NCBI GenBank assembly: GCA_025642075.2
Contig: JAODUO010000440.1
Location: forward strand, 172,001 to 236,000
Origin: Ridgeia piscesae
Taxonomy: Eukaryota; Annelida; Polychaeta; Sabellida; Siboglinidae
Direction: 5' to 3'
Length of the DNA: 64,000 nt
In this document: piece after piece, positions 37,501 through 52,300 of the stretch
Layout of the letters: every line of letters starts with the position of its first letter
Position numbering within the stretch: the first letter of the stretch is position 1
The notes under the pieces: model-generated
What the model saw: only the letters and a program-made list of their open reading frames with translations
Told to the model about the DNA's origin: nothing
Database searches by the model: none
Made by a program: the position numbers and the translations under genes

Positions 37501-39120
37501 ATATCCAGCGGGTCCATTGAGGGTGGTTTGGGTTTAGACTGTTTCCAAGTTCATCCGGGATAGATGGATTTTTTTACAAACAATTTTTTTTTTACATTTC
37601 ATTCAAAATCCCGGAAGCAGAACGATGCAAAACATCACCTGCCACTGGTTAGTATTTTATTGCGTCTTGCTAATTCATGTATGTCAGACGCGAGAGCGCG
37701 ACTTATTTCTGGGACACACAGTACTTTATTTATACTATATTTTAAATATGATATTTTAACGTATATATTTTTAGACTTTTTATCTGTTAATTATTTGTAT
37801 AATCATATTCCATGGGTTCGTGTATGTGTGCGCACGTGTGCATAATTGTAGCGGTTTCGTTTGCTATCTACTGATCCTCAATTTCTTTTGTTAAACCCTT
37901 GCACGTTTAATGTCGCTCGCTACGCACATAAAATAGTACGTCAAGTTCAGGGTATATATTCGTCTTTATCTAATACTTTTATAATAGATTATTTCGGATT
38001 TTGATATTATATGATATGCGATTGTCTAGTGTCTAGTTATTTATTTAAAAGTCCCTAAATACATACAGCTATGTTCAAGGGTCAAGGCCAAAACAGCCAA
38101 AACTACATTTGGCGCCATTTTCTACAGAGCTTTGAGTCCTTCCTTGTGACACACTGAAAACAATGTAAAAACTTAGGTTTTAAATACAAGTTTCTTGTGA
38201 AACAGTCGTCAGAAATAGGCAAGTAGAGACAATTATTACATTTTGTTTACATAGATCTCGTCATACAGTGACTTGGACTCGTATCCAAGTTTGTGACGTC
38301 GTCGACTCGATGCCGGCGCTGTCAGTGTCAGCGACTAAAACTAAAGTAACAGTGTCACTGACTAGTTCACTTGTTGAGTAGTTGTGACTGTTGTGGACCG
38401 GGATCTAGACTACATAATATAACCCAGGACAGCAGCATATGGTCGGTGCAAATAAGTAGCAGTTGGGGCTACTTTTGGTAGTTTGGACTCGCACCTCCGA
38501 CCTCGGAAAAAACATGAAAAGGGCAACTTACAGTTACACTAAATCATGACATAAAATTTCACATCATACATCTCCGAAGCGTATACAACAATTATTGCCT
38601 ACTTTTCGCGAGAGAAATAAGTACAATTTAAGTCTTGTAGATCAAACTGAACACAAAATTAACTGTTTTTTGCGCGTAGTAAACATGACTTTCACAGAAA
38701 ACTCGGTAGGTGGCGCTACTTTAGGGTTCACTGAAGATGGTTGTTTTGATGTAGAAGATAGGGTTAGGTTGAAGGTACCTTTAACAAGATATACCTCAGG
38801 TGTTTACATGCATTTGTACATGGAGAGCGTAGTAAAAAGATCCACCACTTACCGGAGTTTTTATAATGAAAATAATGCATATGTGCTCAAACGAATGTCT
38901 TTCGTGTACATTTTGATTAATAAAACAGTCATTTTATTTTTGGATCATGTCACTTCAGGATACCTGTAGTAAAGGTAGATGTATGATTTGAAATTTGGAG
39001 ACTGTAAGTGGTTGTTTTCATATTTTCGAGGTGCGAGCATCAATTGCAAAAGTACCCAGTTGGGTATGGTTTCGGGATGCAGCTCTATTCAAGGCGATCT
39101 TTAACTGTCAGATCTAATCA
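37500..39120. other. Gene-free spacer with possible regulatory block
   Basis: No convincing gene. A 124-codon open frame at 38595-38969 (+) has no recognisable feature. At about 38110 there is an E2F-like TTTGGCGCC and near 38292 a CRE-like TGACGTC, so an upstream promoter for ATAD5 is possible but unsupported. Confidence 0.4.
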
Positions 39121-39129
39121 TGAAAATGT

Positions 39130-42100
39130 TATACTAAATATATAATAAATATATAAAAAATAATAAATAATAAATATATAATAAATAATAAATATATAAT
39201 AAATATATAATAAATATATAATAAATATATAATAAATAAATATAAATAAATATATAATAAATATATAATAACTATAAATATACAATAAATATATAATAAC
39301 GATATAATAATAACTATACACGTCACTTATTATAACAGATAATAATAAAAAATATACACCTTTAAATTGTCACTTATGTATGAAAGACAGTTTGAACATT
39401 ACACAAATATAAATATATAATAAATATAATAATAACTCTACAGCCGTCACTTATGTATGAACATGCAACATTACACAAATATAAATATATAATAAATATA
39501 TAATAAATATATAATAACTATAAATATACAATAAATATATAATAAATATATAATAATAACTCTACAGCTGTCACTTATGTATGAACATGCAACATTACAC
39601 AAATATAAATATATAATAAATATATAATAAATATATAACTATAAATATACAATAAATATATAATAAATATATAATAATAACTCTACAGCCGTCACTTATG
39701 TATGAACATGCAACATTACACAAATATAAATATATAATAAATATATAATAAATATATAATAACTATAAATATACAATAAATATATAATAAATATATAATA
39801 ATAACTCTACAGCTGTCACTTATGTATGAACATGCAACATTACACAAATATAAATATATAATAAATATATAAAATAAATATAAATAACTATAAATATACA
39901 ATAAATATATAATAAATATATAATAATAACTCTACAGCCGTCACTTATGTATGAACATGCAACATTACACAAATATAAATATAAATAAATATATAATAAA
40001 TATATAATAACTATAAATATACAATAAATATATAATAAATATATAATAATAACTCTACAGCTGTCACTTATGTATGAACATGCAACATTACACAAATATA
40101 AATATATAATAAATATATAATAAATATATAATAACTATAAATATACAATAAATAATAAAAAATATATAATAATAACTCTACAGCTGTCACTTATGTATGA
40201 ACATGCAACATTACACAAATATAAATATACAATAAATATATAATAAATATATAATTTAAAAATTCTCTACATACTGTCACTTATGTATGAACATGCAACA
40301 TTACACAAATATAAATATACAATAAATATATAATAAATATATAATAATAACTCTACAGCCGTCACTTATGTATGAACATGCAACATTACACAAATATAAA
40401 TATACAATAAATATATAATAAATATATAATAATAACTCTACAGCCGTCACTTATGTATGAACATGCAACATTACACAAATATAAATATACAAAAAATATA
40501 TAATAAATATATAATAACTATAAATATTACAATAAATATATAATAAATATATAATAATAACTCTACAGCTGTCACTTATGTATGAACATGCAACATTACA
40601 CAAATATAAATATACAATAAATATATAATAAATATATAATAATAACTCTACAGCCGTCACTTATGTATGAACATGCAACATTACACAAATATAAATATAC
40701 AATAAATATATAATAAATATATAATAACTATAAATATTACAATAAATATATAATAAATATATAATAATAACTCTACAGCGTCACTTATGTATGAACATGC
40801 AACATTACACAAATATAAATATACAATAAATATATAATAAATATATAATAATAACTCTACAGCCGTCACTTATGTATGAACATGCAACATTACACAAATA
40901 TAAATATACAATAAATATAATAATAAATATATAATAACTATAAATATACAATAAATATATAATAAATATATAATAATAACTCTACAGCCGTCACTTATGT
41001 ATGAACATGCAACATTACACAAATATAAATATATAATAAATATATAATAAATATATAATAACTATAAATATACAATAAATATATAATAAATATATAATAA
41101 TAACTCTACAGCCGTCACTTATGTATGAACATGCAACATTACACAAATATAAATATACAATAAATATATAATAAATATATAATAATAACTCTACAGCCGT
41201 CACTTATGTATGAACATGCAACATTACACAAATATAAATATACAATAAATATATAATAAATATATAATAATAACTCTACAGCCGTCACTTATGTATGAAC
41301 ATGCAACATTACACAAATATAAATATACAATAAATATATAATAAATATATAATAATAACTCTACAGCTGTCACTTATGTATGAACATGCAACATTACACA
41401 AATATAAATATACAATAAATATATAATAAATATATAATAATAACTCTACAGCCGTCACTTATGTATGAACATGCAACATTACACAAATATAAATATATAA
41501 TAAATATATAATAAATATATAATAACTATAAATATACAATAAATATATAATAAATATATAATAATAACTCTACAGCGTCACTTATGTATGAACATGCAAC
41601 ATTACACAAATATAAATATATAATAAATATATAATAAATATATAATAACTATAAATATATCAATAAATATATAATAAATATATAATAATAACTCTACAGC
41701 TGTCACTTATGTATGAACATGCAACATTACACAAATATAAATATACAATAAATATATAATAAATATATAATAACTATAAATATACAATAAATATATAATA
41801 AATATATAATAATAACTCTACAGCCGTCACTTATGTATGAACATGCAACATTACACAAATATAAATATACAATAAATATATAATAAATATATAATAATAA
41901 CTCTACAGCCGTCACTTATGTATGAACATGCAACATTACACAAATATAAATATAAAAATAAATATATAAATAAATAATATTAATAACTAAATTAAAAATA
42001 AAAAACAATAAATATATAATAAATATATAATAATAACTCTACAGCTGTCACTTATGTATGAACATGCAACATTACACAAATATAAATATACAATAAATAT

Positions 42101-42470
42101 ATAATAAATATATAATAATAACTCTACAGCCGTCACTTATGTATGAACATGCAACATTACACAAATATAAATATACAAAAAATATATAATAAATATATAA
42201 TAACTATAAATATACAATAAATATATAATAAATATATAATAATAACTCTACAGCTGTCACTTATGTATGAACATGCAACATTACACAAATATAAATATAC
42301 AATAAATATATAATAAATATATAATAATAACTCTACAGCCGTCACTTATGTATGAACATGCAACATTACACAAATATAAATATACAATAAATATATAATA
42401 ACGATATAATAATAACTCTACAGCCGTCACTTATGTATGAACATGCAACATTACACAAATATAAATTAAT
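39130..42470. repeat. AT-rich satellite, about 30 units
   Basis: A conserved core (ACTCTACAGCCGTCACTTAT then GTATGAACATGCAACATTAC then ACAAATATAAATATA) alternates with AT spacers built of ATATAATAAAT. Units are either about 85 bp or about 125 bp; the longer form has a second AT block with ACTATAAATATAC. Cores are nearly invariant while the spacers vary. Minus-strand open frames are artefacts. Confidence 0.93.
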
Positions 42471-43374
42471 TCCCGTAAAGAAGACAAACTTGCACAATTA
42501 ATGAAGCTATATTTTGCATAAACTATGCCATGCATTTGCTATATTCATGTGCATGCAATTGCAGTAACAATATCAGTATTTGTATGTGCAGACATGTATG
42601 CATTGACAAATAACACCAATGTACCGCTTTTTTGTGAAACTCAATGCAATGCCAATTTTGTGTGAACTGCATAAAACATGTGAAAGTTTGCACATGTTTG
42701 TTTAGTGATCTTTTTGTAAATGTTATCCTTTACAGGAATATAATTAATGGTGGACGACATTACTTATGGAATCGATGGCGATTTACCAAGTAACTACTAC
42801 AATGATTGTTTTTATAATGTTAGTGATGCATTTTGTCAGATATAGCTGGTGATAATTTTTAATAAGGCCAGTAGCAGTAATAGTCTTTGTAAACATTAGA
42901 GATGGAGGCAAACGTGCAGATAACAGCGGCAGTATATTCGGTCAATGTGCTGATTGTTAACGATGTATTTGTCAGATTTATGATGATGAAATTAAAACAT
43001 ATCCTAACATTGTTACCTGTTGAGTATTCAACTTTCAGAATATATGTGATTTTCCTAATATTGATCAAATGCATTGTTGCAGCTGAAATCTTGACTTGAA
43101 GTGATGCAATTGATTTTTAAATGTTAAGTCACTGGGAATGCAGTATTCATTGATCACTGTATAATGATTACCATCCAGGCCAAGATACAACAGAGAACCA
43201 GCCATTGTGTTCATCCTGAAGGATTGAAAAAACCAAATGCCAAATAAACAATGCCAGTTGTGACAACGATTGACATGACTAATTTACAATGAGACTATTT
43301 CAATAGTTTGTCCTGTATGTTCCAGGTTTCTTCCCTGGGAGACTTTGTGAAGGCAGACTATTTCCTGCAGGAAC
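42471..43374. other. Non-repetitive spacer upstream of ATAD5
   Basis: AT-rich sequence with no recognisable gene. The last 50 bp may be ATAD5 5' UTR, or contain an acceptor at TTTCCTGCAG (about 43370) that would imply a further upstream noncoding exon. Confidence 0.45.
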
Positions 43375-46300
43375 ATGGCAGAAGACCAGGAGGAGGTGAG
43401 TTTAGATCAGATGTAAATAGCATCAAATGAACACAAAGAGGGTTTTTGTTAAGAAAGGATGTAGCACACCATAACAGGGAACACTCATGCCCCTTCTTGA
43501 GCTAAATCATTATGAATAAAAAATGATTCAATACAGTTCATGATGCCATGTGTATATCGAAAATACATAAACGACAATGCACTGTATCAAAATTGTTTTA
43601 ATAATACATGTTATATGTAGGCAAGATAGAGTAGCATTTGCAATGAAATATGATGACGTGGGGGTAGGGTTACTAGTTATAGTCATTGTAGAACACCAAC
43701 TTATTTGTGCCCCTCGGAGACTTTCACACTGCAGTCTTTAAAGCCTCATTAGCCAAGGCGGGTGATAAAAAATCGGCCTATGATATAGCCAGGTACATGA
43801 TCCTTCATAGCCAGGTAAATTATATGGGTCACGGCTCTTAACAAAAACCCTAATGAAAAATAAACAACCTTGTTGCACGTGTATTTTCTACTTCAACTCC
43901 AAAATGAACACTGCATAGGACCAATTCTCTGCACATGCTAAACCCTAAAATGTTTTGAATTTTGTCCATTTTGCCATTTAGAGTGTTTCAAGTTTGAAAA
44001 ACCCAGGCGAGTGATAACTCGCTCGCCTAAATGCGAAATAATTTGAGGGAGTGATTTTTACTTTTTTATCCACCAGGTGGCGTTCTATGTTATCTGCATG
44101 GCGGCGCCACTGTGTAATCATGTCATGCGGCTGGTTTTACAAAGCAATCTTTTAGGTTACGCAGTTACTTAGCGCCTCGTAAACATCTGGATCACGTATG
44201 TACATCTAAACACATAACTTACTATGTCAGTCATCTTGTTAGCGTTAAGAACGTTCTTAGTCGCTTCATGAGACCAGCCCCTGGCGTGTTGTAGACAAGA
44301 CATACAGGCTTGCATTTGATCAATTCCTGTATAAAGTCTATATAAGTCAGTGGTTACAACCATGCGCCCGCCCATAGCGAGGCTGAAATAGTAGAGTGGC
44401 GCCTCCTGCTGGAATTGTCCTTCATGTTTTGCTGCTAGTTGGTGCCACATTCCACGTGGTCTGGTGACGGGAACGATTATCATCATTAGCACGAGTGATA
44501 AATCGCTCCTTAGATGGGTGATTTGCATGAGCGATAGGATGCGAGAGCGATCGCTCGCCTTAAAAATTAAGCACTGCATTTATTTATGTGACACGACCGT
44601 GGAATTCAGTCCGCTAAAGAAGGCTGTGAGAGACAGCTGAAATATACAGGAAAAATAGTTTCTTGACGGGTAAATCATTTACTAATTAACAATAAACCAA
44701 ACAGGATCATTGCATTCAAATACACCAATATTGTTTGCCAAATCTCTTTCGGCCTTCTGATTGATCTTTTTTGTACAGATATCTACTTCAGTATTATACG
44801 GCAGTCATTTGTATCTTAGGATCTAAAAGTCCATCATCTAGCCGTGTCACCTAGCCGTGTCACCTAGCCGTGTCATCTAGCCGTGTCACCTAGCCGTGTC
44901 ACCTAGTCGTGTCACCTAGTCGTGTCACCTAGTCGTGTCACCTAGTCGTGTCACCTAGTCGTGTCACCTAGTCGTGTCACCTAGTCGTGCCACCTAGTCG
45001 TGTCACCTAGCCGTGTCACCTAGCCGTGTCACCTTGCCGTGTCACCTAGTCGTGTCACCTAGTCGTGTCACCTAGTCGTGATGACGTCTTTTATCCTACT
45101 TACGTCTGTTCATACAGAACTTTTACATTTAAAAATTGTTTATTGCCAAGATGAACATAGAATGAGAACATATATTGTGGAATATCAATTGAAGCTGACA
45201 GGACCAATTGCTATCCGTAAGTTAAAAATCCCCACAAATTACTTAGGTAAAATTGGTTATATTTACATTTTTATTATGATTCTGAAATGTTTGTGTGAAC
45301 GTGTCCAGTCACTCCTAATTAATATGTTCTCAATGTCTTCACACAGCAGTTTCAGGTGGCATGTACAATCAAGATGAAGTCTATCACTTCTTTCTTCAAG
45401 CAGCCTGCCAAGACGTCAGAGAAGATGATTGTGTCTACGCCCACGGAGTCTGCACTCTCCTCTATGTGTGACACAGGCACTAGTGAACATGCAAAAGGAG
45501 AAAAGTGCCAAAACAAAAATTCGAATTTGGATAATGGAAAGCTGGGATGGCATGTGAACGGCTTTGTAGTTGATTGTAACGGGGATTCAGAGAGGCAGCC
45601 CAGTTATAGACAGAAGGCAGTAAAACCAGACAAACCGAAAACAGTTGTTGAGAACAAACAAAATGTGGACATTTTGAATAATTCTTTAGATGAGTTTCAA
45701 ACACCAAAGAAACCTAGACTGACGAAGAAAAGATCGCAGAAACTAAAAAATGTAAAAACAGAAGTGCCTGCTGAGCCAGTGTCAAAAGAAGAGAATGATC
45801 CAGTCTTGGAAATTTCGTATGAAGATTTTCTGCGAAAAAATGCCTGCAATGAGAACATTCAAGAAAATGCATCAGCAGAGAATACTGAAGAAACAGAATG
45901 TGAAGACGTGTCAAAGAATGTTAACAACTGCCCAGAAAGGAAGGAGAATGTTAACAAGTCCCCAGAGAGGAAGGACGCTATAGACACTCATGTCCCAATG
46001 TTGTCTCCAGTTGAACACAATTCTGAAACGACCCCAGCACGAAAATCACGAAGCAGACATTGTAAGGGGGCTAATGAAACTCCGAAAACACTGACAGATG
46101 AGTGTGATTCAGCAGAGGAAGAGAAGGCCAAACCACCAGCAGTAAACATAATGAATTACTTCTCAGCATCGCGTAAAAGTGATACAAAAAGAAAATCTAC
46201 CGATCAGTTGGTTGTATGCATAGCAGCCGAAGTGCACAGTCCGCCCCTAGAGTCGACACACAAGGTGTTCGACATATTTAGTCAGAAGCGGAAAAACTCC

Positions 46301-49300
46301 CCTGGTGAGGACACAAGGGAAGAGAGTAAACAGGAAGATGATTCGTGCGCAAGTCCTGGCGCAGCGGGCAGAAGACGCAGCTCAAATGTTGTCGTGGAAT
46401 CAGCAGACGTCGACCTTACCATAACAGAACTTGAGCCGTTGTATACCCAGGAGAATTCTGGGAAGTCATCAGCAAAAGTCACAAATGGTTCTTCAAAGCA
46501 GGATAAAGTGAAAGTGAAAGTGGCCTCAACAAAATCAAACAACACAGGAAAGAAAGTCACGGAAGCTTCTGGAAAGAAAGTAACAGAAGGATCAGGAAAG
46601 AAAGTCACTGAAACCTCTCAAAAGAAAGGTGCAGATACTCCAGGAAAGAAAGTTACAGAAACTTCAGGAAAGAAAGTCACAGAAACTCCAGGAAAGAAAG
46701 TCACAGAAACTCCAGGAAAGAAAGTCGCTGAGACCTCCCAAAAGAAAGGCACAGAAACCTCCCAAAAGAAAGGCGCAGAAACTCTAGGAAACAAAGTCAC
46801 AGAAACTCCAGGAAACAAAGTCAAAGAAAGTTCAGGAAAGAAAGTCACAGAAAGTTCAGGAAACACAGTCACAGAAACTCCAGGAAACAAAGTCACAGAA
46901 AGTTCAGGAAAGAAGACCAAGAATGCTTCAGAAAATAAAGTCATTGAAGCTCTGAAAAAGAAACCAGAAGTGAAGGAATCAACATGTACAAGCAAATCAA
47001 ATGTAAATTCTGGTAAGCAGACATCACTCAAAGAAATTGCTGTCATTGATATCACTAGAGACGAAGTCTTCACAACTAATGCAGCTAATTCAGATATAAA
47101 CAGCGAAATAACAACAGATGCAGCAGTAATAGAAAACGAAGCCTTGGAAAAGAGGAAATGTTCCGCTGCAGTGAAGATCGCTAGTTTAGACACTATCGAC
47201 ATGCCCACCGGGAGGTCACAGACGCAGATGACCTTGAACTACAGTCGCAGAAAAAATGAAGGTTCCGTTCTACAAAAACCGCTGGTGTGTGGGAAGAATA
47301 AGAAAGTGACGCGACGTCGTCGACGACGACTTGACTTGGAGACTCTCGATGAGACATCAGATGACGACGATATGAACACAAAAGACGACGCAAGAAACAA
47401 ACGGAAGAGGCAGCGCCAAAGGAAAGTGTCAAAGTCACAAGACAGGAATGAACATGTTGCCGAGAGTTTGACCCCTACAAAGGGGACTGTCTCAGAAGAT
47501 GTTTATGAGTCGGTGTTTGTTGAGGCCGGATGTCGACGGAATAAGACGCCGATTAAGTTAAAGATAACGAGGTATGTAATATTTAACTTAATGATTTAGT
47601 TAATTAATGACAAATAAAGTCAGCTTTCTCTTTGCTGACAAATTATAATTGTGTCACTCATCGACATCTGACAAAGCTTCTTCGCTAAACTGTCAAATAA
47701 TCTGTCCAAAACATACAGTGGTAGTAATTGCTAGTTGCCTTCAACCATTGTGGCCACTGTAAATTTGACTAATCGACGTAATTTTTTTTTGAAAATCTTG
47801 CTTAAAAGTATCGATAATGGGAGAAAAGAATAAATTGGTCTAGTACTACCGGGGGGTAGTAGTATTTTATTTGACTGCCTGTTTAACGTGGTGGCCTGAG
47901 AGTGACACAATTGGAAAGTTTAGAATACGATGGAGAAATTATGTAACTCTATAAAATATTCTTTCAGAATCGCGAAGATGTCTACCAATTTTGCAGACCC
48001 CAAAAAACAACAGAAGTTGGTAAGTTTGTTTTAACGTTGACACATGTATACCAATCATTTAGAGTCATTTTTGGCTGCAATACAAGTTTTGCATACGATA
48101 TTCATTTCGCACATGTCTTGTCCTAGCAATAACCGCTAATTCAGACAGTAATGTGATACAGGAAACATTTGGCCAACCGCTCGAAGCAGATTAGTGACCC
48201 TGTTTTGGGTGTGACAAACCTAGGAATAAGAAGTGGCATAGTAGGATCAGATAGCTTAGTGTATTACAAAATATTGCAATTATTGGAATTGTTCAACACC
48301 CACGTGCACGGCACACAGGTTAGGCTACAGTTTCATTAAATAGATCATGCACTTGCAAGATGTGAAGATGATCAGAGTTCTAATTGGTAACAAAAAAGGC
48401 TTGGAACTAACCTTGTTATATCTTTGACCCGTCGTGTTACTTTGTCTTCAGCTATTATGTGCATGGTGAACTTCAAATGAATGACAACTATAAGTCGTCA
48501 ACAAATTGAGTATTGTTTGACATTCCAGGCAAAATTGAGTCGAGCTCAGCGTCTTCTTGTCAAAGCCAAGACAAAGAACGGAAAGAAACCAACATTGATC
48601 GGGTCATCAAAGTCATGTGACAGTGACGACTTGCGGCGGTCATCACGGCGAAGTAGCATGGCCGCCAAGTCCGCCATCATGCTTTGTTATGAAGAGGTAA
48701 ATGTTACTTGTTGTTAGCTGCAAATGAAGTTATGATGCTTATTAGATTGTTTAGCTGGTGAACAGGAACACTAATATTTAGGTTTTAAGTTAATTTTGTT
48801 GGCCATCTTGGTTTGGGGACACATTGCTGAAAAATAACTTTCATCTGTATTGTTTCATCAAAATATTTGAAGTATTCAAATTGTGTGCATTTTAGTTCAC
48901 TGCATTGTAATTGTAAGGTAAGCAAACTTGCTATTGTGCATAAACTTATATTAAATAAATAAATGTTTTATATTTTTTGTACTGATTTGTGTGTTTGTGC
49001 AGACAAATGTGTACATGTAAAAGTAATCTGATGTCACTGACACAATCGTACTCTGTACGAGTACTCCAGTACGATTACTTTTTGAGTAATCGTACTCTAG
49101 TACAAAGCAAAGTAATCGTACTCGTACTCGAGTACATTACCAAGGTAATCGTACTCACGATTACTTCTCACGATTACATTTGTTTTCATATGAACAGTTG
49201 CAAGCAAATATATTAGACAGAAATGGCAATGTTTTAAGTAATCTAATAAATGTAATATTAATTGAGCTATTAATTTTCTATTACTGTTGAGCATTTCAGT

Positions 49301-52300
49301 TAAACAGATATTCAGTCATATTTCCCCAGAGAAGCCACACCTCCTGACCCTCCTGCTTACTGTAGTGCTGGTAGTACAAAGTTATATTGTGACAGTAAGC
49401 ACTGCAGGAGGAGAGGAGATAAGCATCCCCTAACATCTTGCTTTGTAATATTAGAAGCCAGGCCACAGCCCCACCTGTACTGTTTGCTATGTCAGTATGG
49501 TGAGAATGATTTGTCATGTTTCCAACATCCAGAATCCTGACTGGGTCTGGGCGGTTAGCTGCTAAATCCCTGTCTATTATGTTTAATTAAGTGCAAACTG
49601 TAAACCTGTCTAAATCCACAACTATTCTGTGTTTGTCCCACCAAGTCATGGGATCAAATACATTGAACTGTATTTAAATACAAATATTCTTGAGGGATTA
49701 AAATACAATTACAAATACTTTTTAAATGTAAATGTATTTAAATACATGAAATGTATGAAAATCATTTCAAATACTTTTTCATATATTTTTCAAATACATT
49801 TCATTTTGTATTACTACGTAGGTAAAAGGAAAGCAACACATATATTGAGACATCTAGTTTATAGGCATAATTAGTGTTTTGCTCATACGATGACAGGCAG
49901 ACCAGTGCTAGGGAGTATTGTTATTGCTAACTGCATCACAGTGACAACTGACTGAAAGACGTAAAGGCCAAAATATATTGTTTGTATATTAAGCGAGGAG
50001 GTCCATATTAAAATGCCAGAAGAGAAACTGCTAATCATTGCTAGAATGTTGTGAGGAATATTGTAATGTATTTGATCATGTGTATTTGAAATTTTTAAAT
50101 GCCTCCTATTTGTATTTGATTCAGAAACCATAAATTAAATTATTAATCCAGCATTAAATGATTCATCCAATACCTGAGAAAGTCATCTAATTATTAATAA
50201 TAATAACACCTGGATAGTGGATAGCAGTAATCAGTTAGAACTTTAGTGACTCAACAACAGAACAAGAATAACACCTAGGGATTCCATGAAAGTCGCCTTT
50301 ATGTTAGAAACAGGATATTCATTAAAGTAATCATGAAAGTAATCATGATTACATTCTAATGTAATCGTACTCGTACTCGAATACATTGTAAAGTAATCGT
50401 ACTCGAATACATTTTTATAGTAATCACTCCATCTCTGGTGCAAAATAAAAGGGAAAAGAAGACAAAATAAAACTGAAATGACAATGAATCAGGAGGAGAA
50501 GAACATTACTGTTGGTTGGTCTTCTATAGGAGGGTTTTTAAATGATATTTAAATATACTTTTGTAAAGAAATACTTGATGTGTCTTGGTGTGATTTGTGT
50601 GTAGGTGATGTGGAAAGATGGGCGTGTGAAAGATGTAGCTGTAGAGAGAAGTGACCCGCCCCCTTCGAAAAGAACGAGAACAGAGAAATCAACAGAACCA
50701 CTCGTAGACAAGAAGAGAAATGATTCCTCAAGCGTGAAAAGAAAGACTGCGAAAACACCTTCAAAAAGTGGCTCGGGGAAATCCACACGGCATGGAAAAG
50801 TGACGACAGTTTCCTCCGACGGGAAGGGTAATTTGTCAAAAGAGAAGGGTGGGAAACCAGAAAGGGGTTCCAAAAGAGAAGGAAAACTCACCAATAGTCT
50901 TTCAAAGGGTGAATCACGGAAAACATTGACGTTAGCGTCGATAAAGACTGCAGAAGTTGGTGACAAACATAAGACAACGAAGAGATCGGCTCATGGAAAA
51001 GGGAATAAAAAGACAGGTAAATAATTTATTAAAACGGTGTTGATAAATGTGTAATTTGATTTTAATATAATGTTTCTAGTGGTTGGAAGTCACATTATTC
51101 TCGTAAGGTCATACAAGGTGAGAGAAGGCACTGTTTTTTTTTGTAAAAATCTTGTGCATGATATTGAATAACATGGTGACTGTGTAGTGAATTACTTGGT
51201 GACTGAGTAGTGAATGACTTGGTGACTGTGTAGTGAATGACTTGATGGCTGTGTAGTGAATGACTTAGTGACTGTGTTGAGAATGACTTGGAGACTGTGT
51301 AGTGAATTACTTGGTGACTGTGTTGTGAATGACTTGGTGACTGTGTAGTGAATGACTTGGTGACTGTGGAGTGAATTACTTGGTGACTGTGTTGTGAATG
51401 ACTTAGTGACTGTGTTGTGAATGACTTGGAGACTGTGTAGTGAATTACTTGGTGACTGTGTTGTGAATGACTTAGTGACTGTGTTGTGAATGACTTGGAG
51501 ACTGTGTAGTGAATTACTTGGTGACTGTGTAGTGAATGACTTGGTGACTGTGTAGTGAATGACTTGGTGACTGTGTAGTGAATTATTTGGTGACTGTGTT
51601 GTGAATGACTTAGTGACTGTGTTGTGAATGACTTGGAGACTGTGTAGTGAATTACTTGGTGACTGTGTAGTGAATGACTTGGTGACTGTGTAGTGAATGA
51701 CTTGGTGACTGTGTAGTGAATTATTTGGTGACTGTGTTGTGAATGACTTAGTGACTGTGTTGTGAATGACTTGGAGACTGTGTAGTGAATTACTTGGTGA
51801 CTGTGTAGTGAATGACTTGGTGGCTGTGTAGTGAATGACTTAGTGACTGTGTTGTGAATGACTTAGTGGCTGTGTTGTGAATGACTTGGAGATTGTGTAG
51901 TGAATTACTTGGTGACTGTGTAGTGAATTACTTGGTGACTGTGTAGTGAATTACTTGGTGACGGTGTAGTGAATGACTTGGTGACTGTGTAGTGAATGAC
52001 TAGGTGACTGTGTAGTGAATGACTAGGTGACTGTGTAGTGAATTACTTGGTGACTGTGTAGTGAATGGCTTGGTGACTGTGTAGTGAATGACTAGGTGAC
52101 TGTGTTGTGAAATACTTGGTAACTGTGTAGTGAATGACTTGGTGACTGTGTAATGAATGGCTTGGTGACTGTGTAGTGAATGACTAGGTGACTGTGTTGT
52201 GAAATACTTGGTGACTGTGTAATGAATTACTTGGTGACTGTGTAGTGAATGACTGGGTGACTGTGTAGTGAATTACTTAGTGACTGTGTTGTGAATTTTC

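Noticed and set aside
38595..38969. 124-codon open frame
   Set aside because: No recognisable domain, and no splice or transcript support in the sequence.
39118..42345. Series of hydrophobic Ile/Tyr-rich open frames
   Set aside because: Translations of AT-rich satellite units on the minus strand.
44169..44579. 136-codon minus-strand open frame
   Set aside because: Lies inside the possible MITE and resembles nothing I know.
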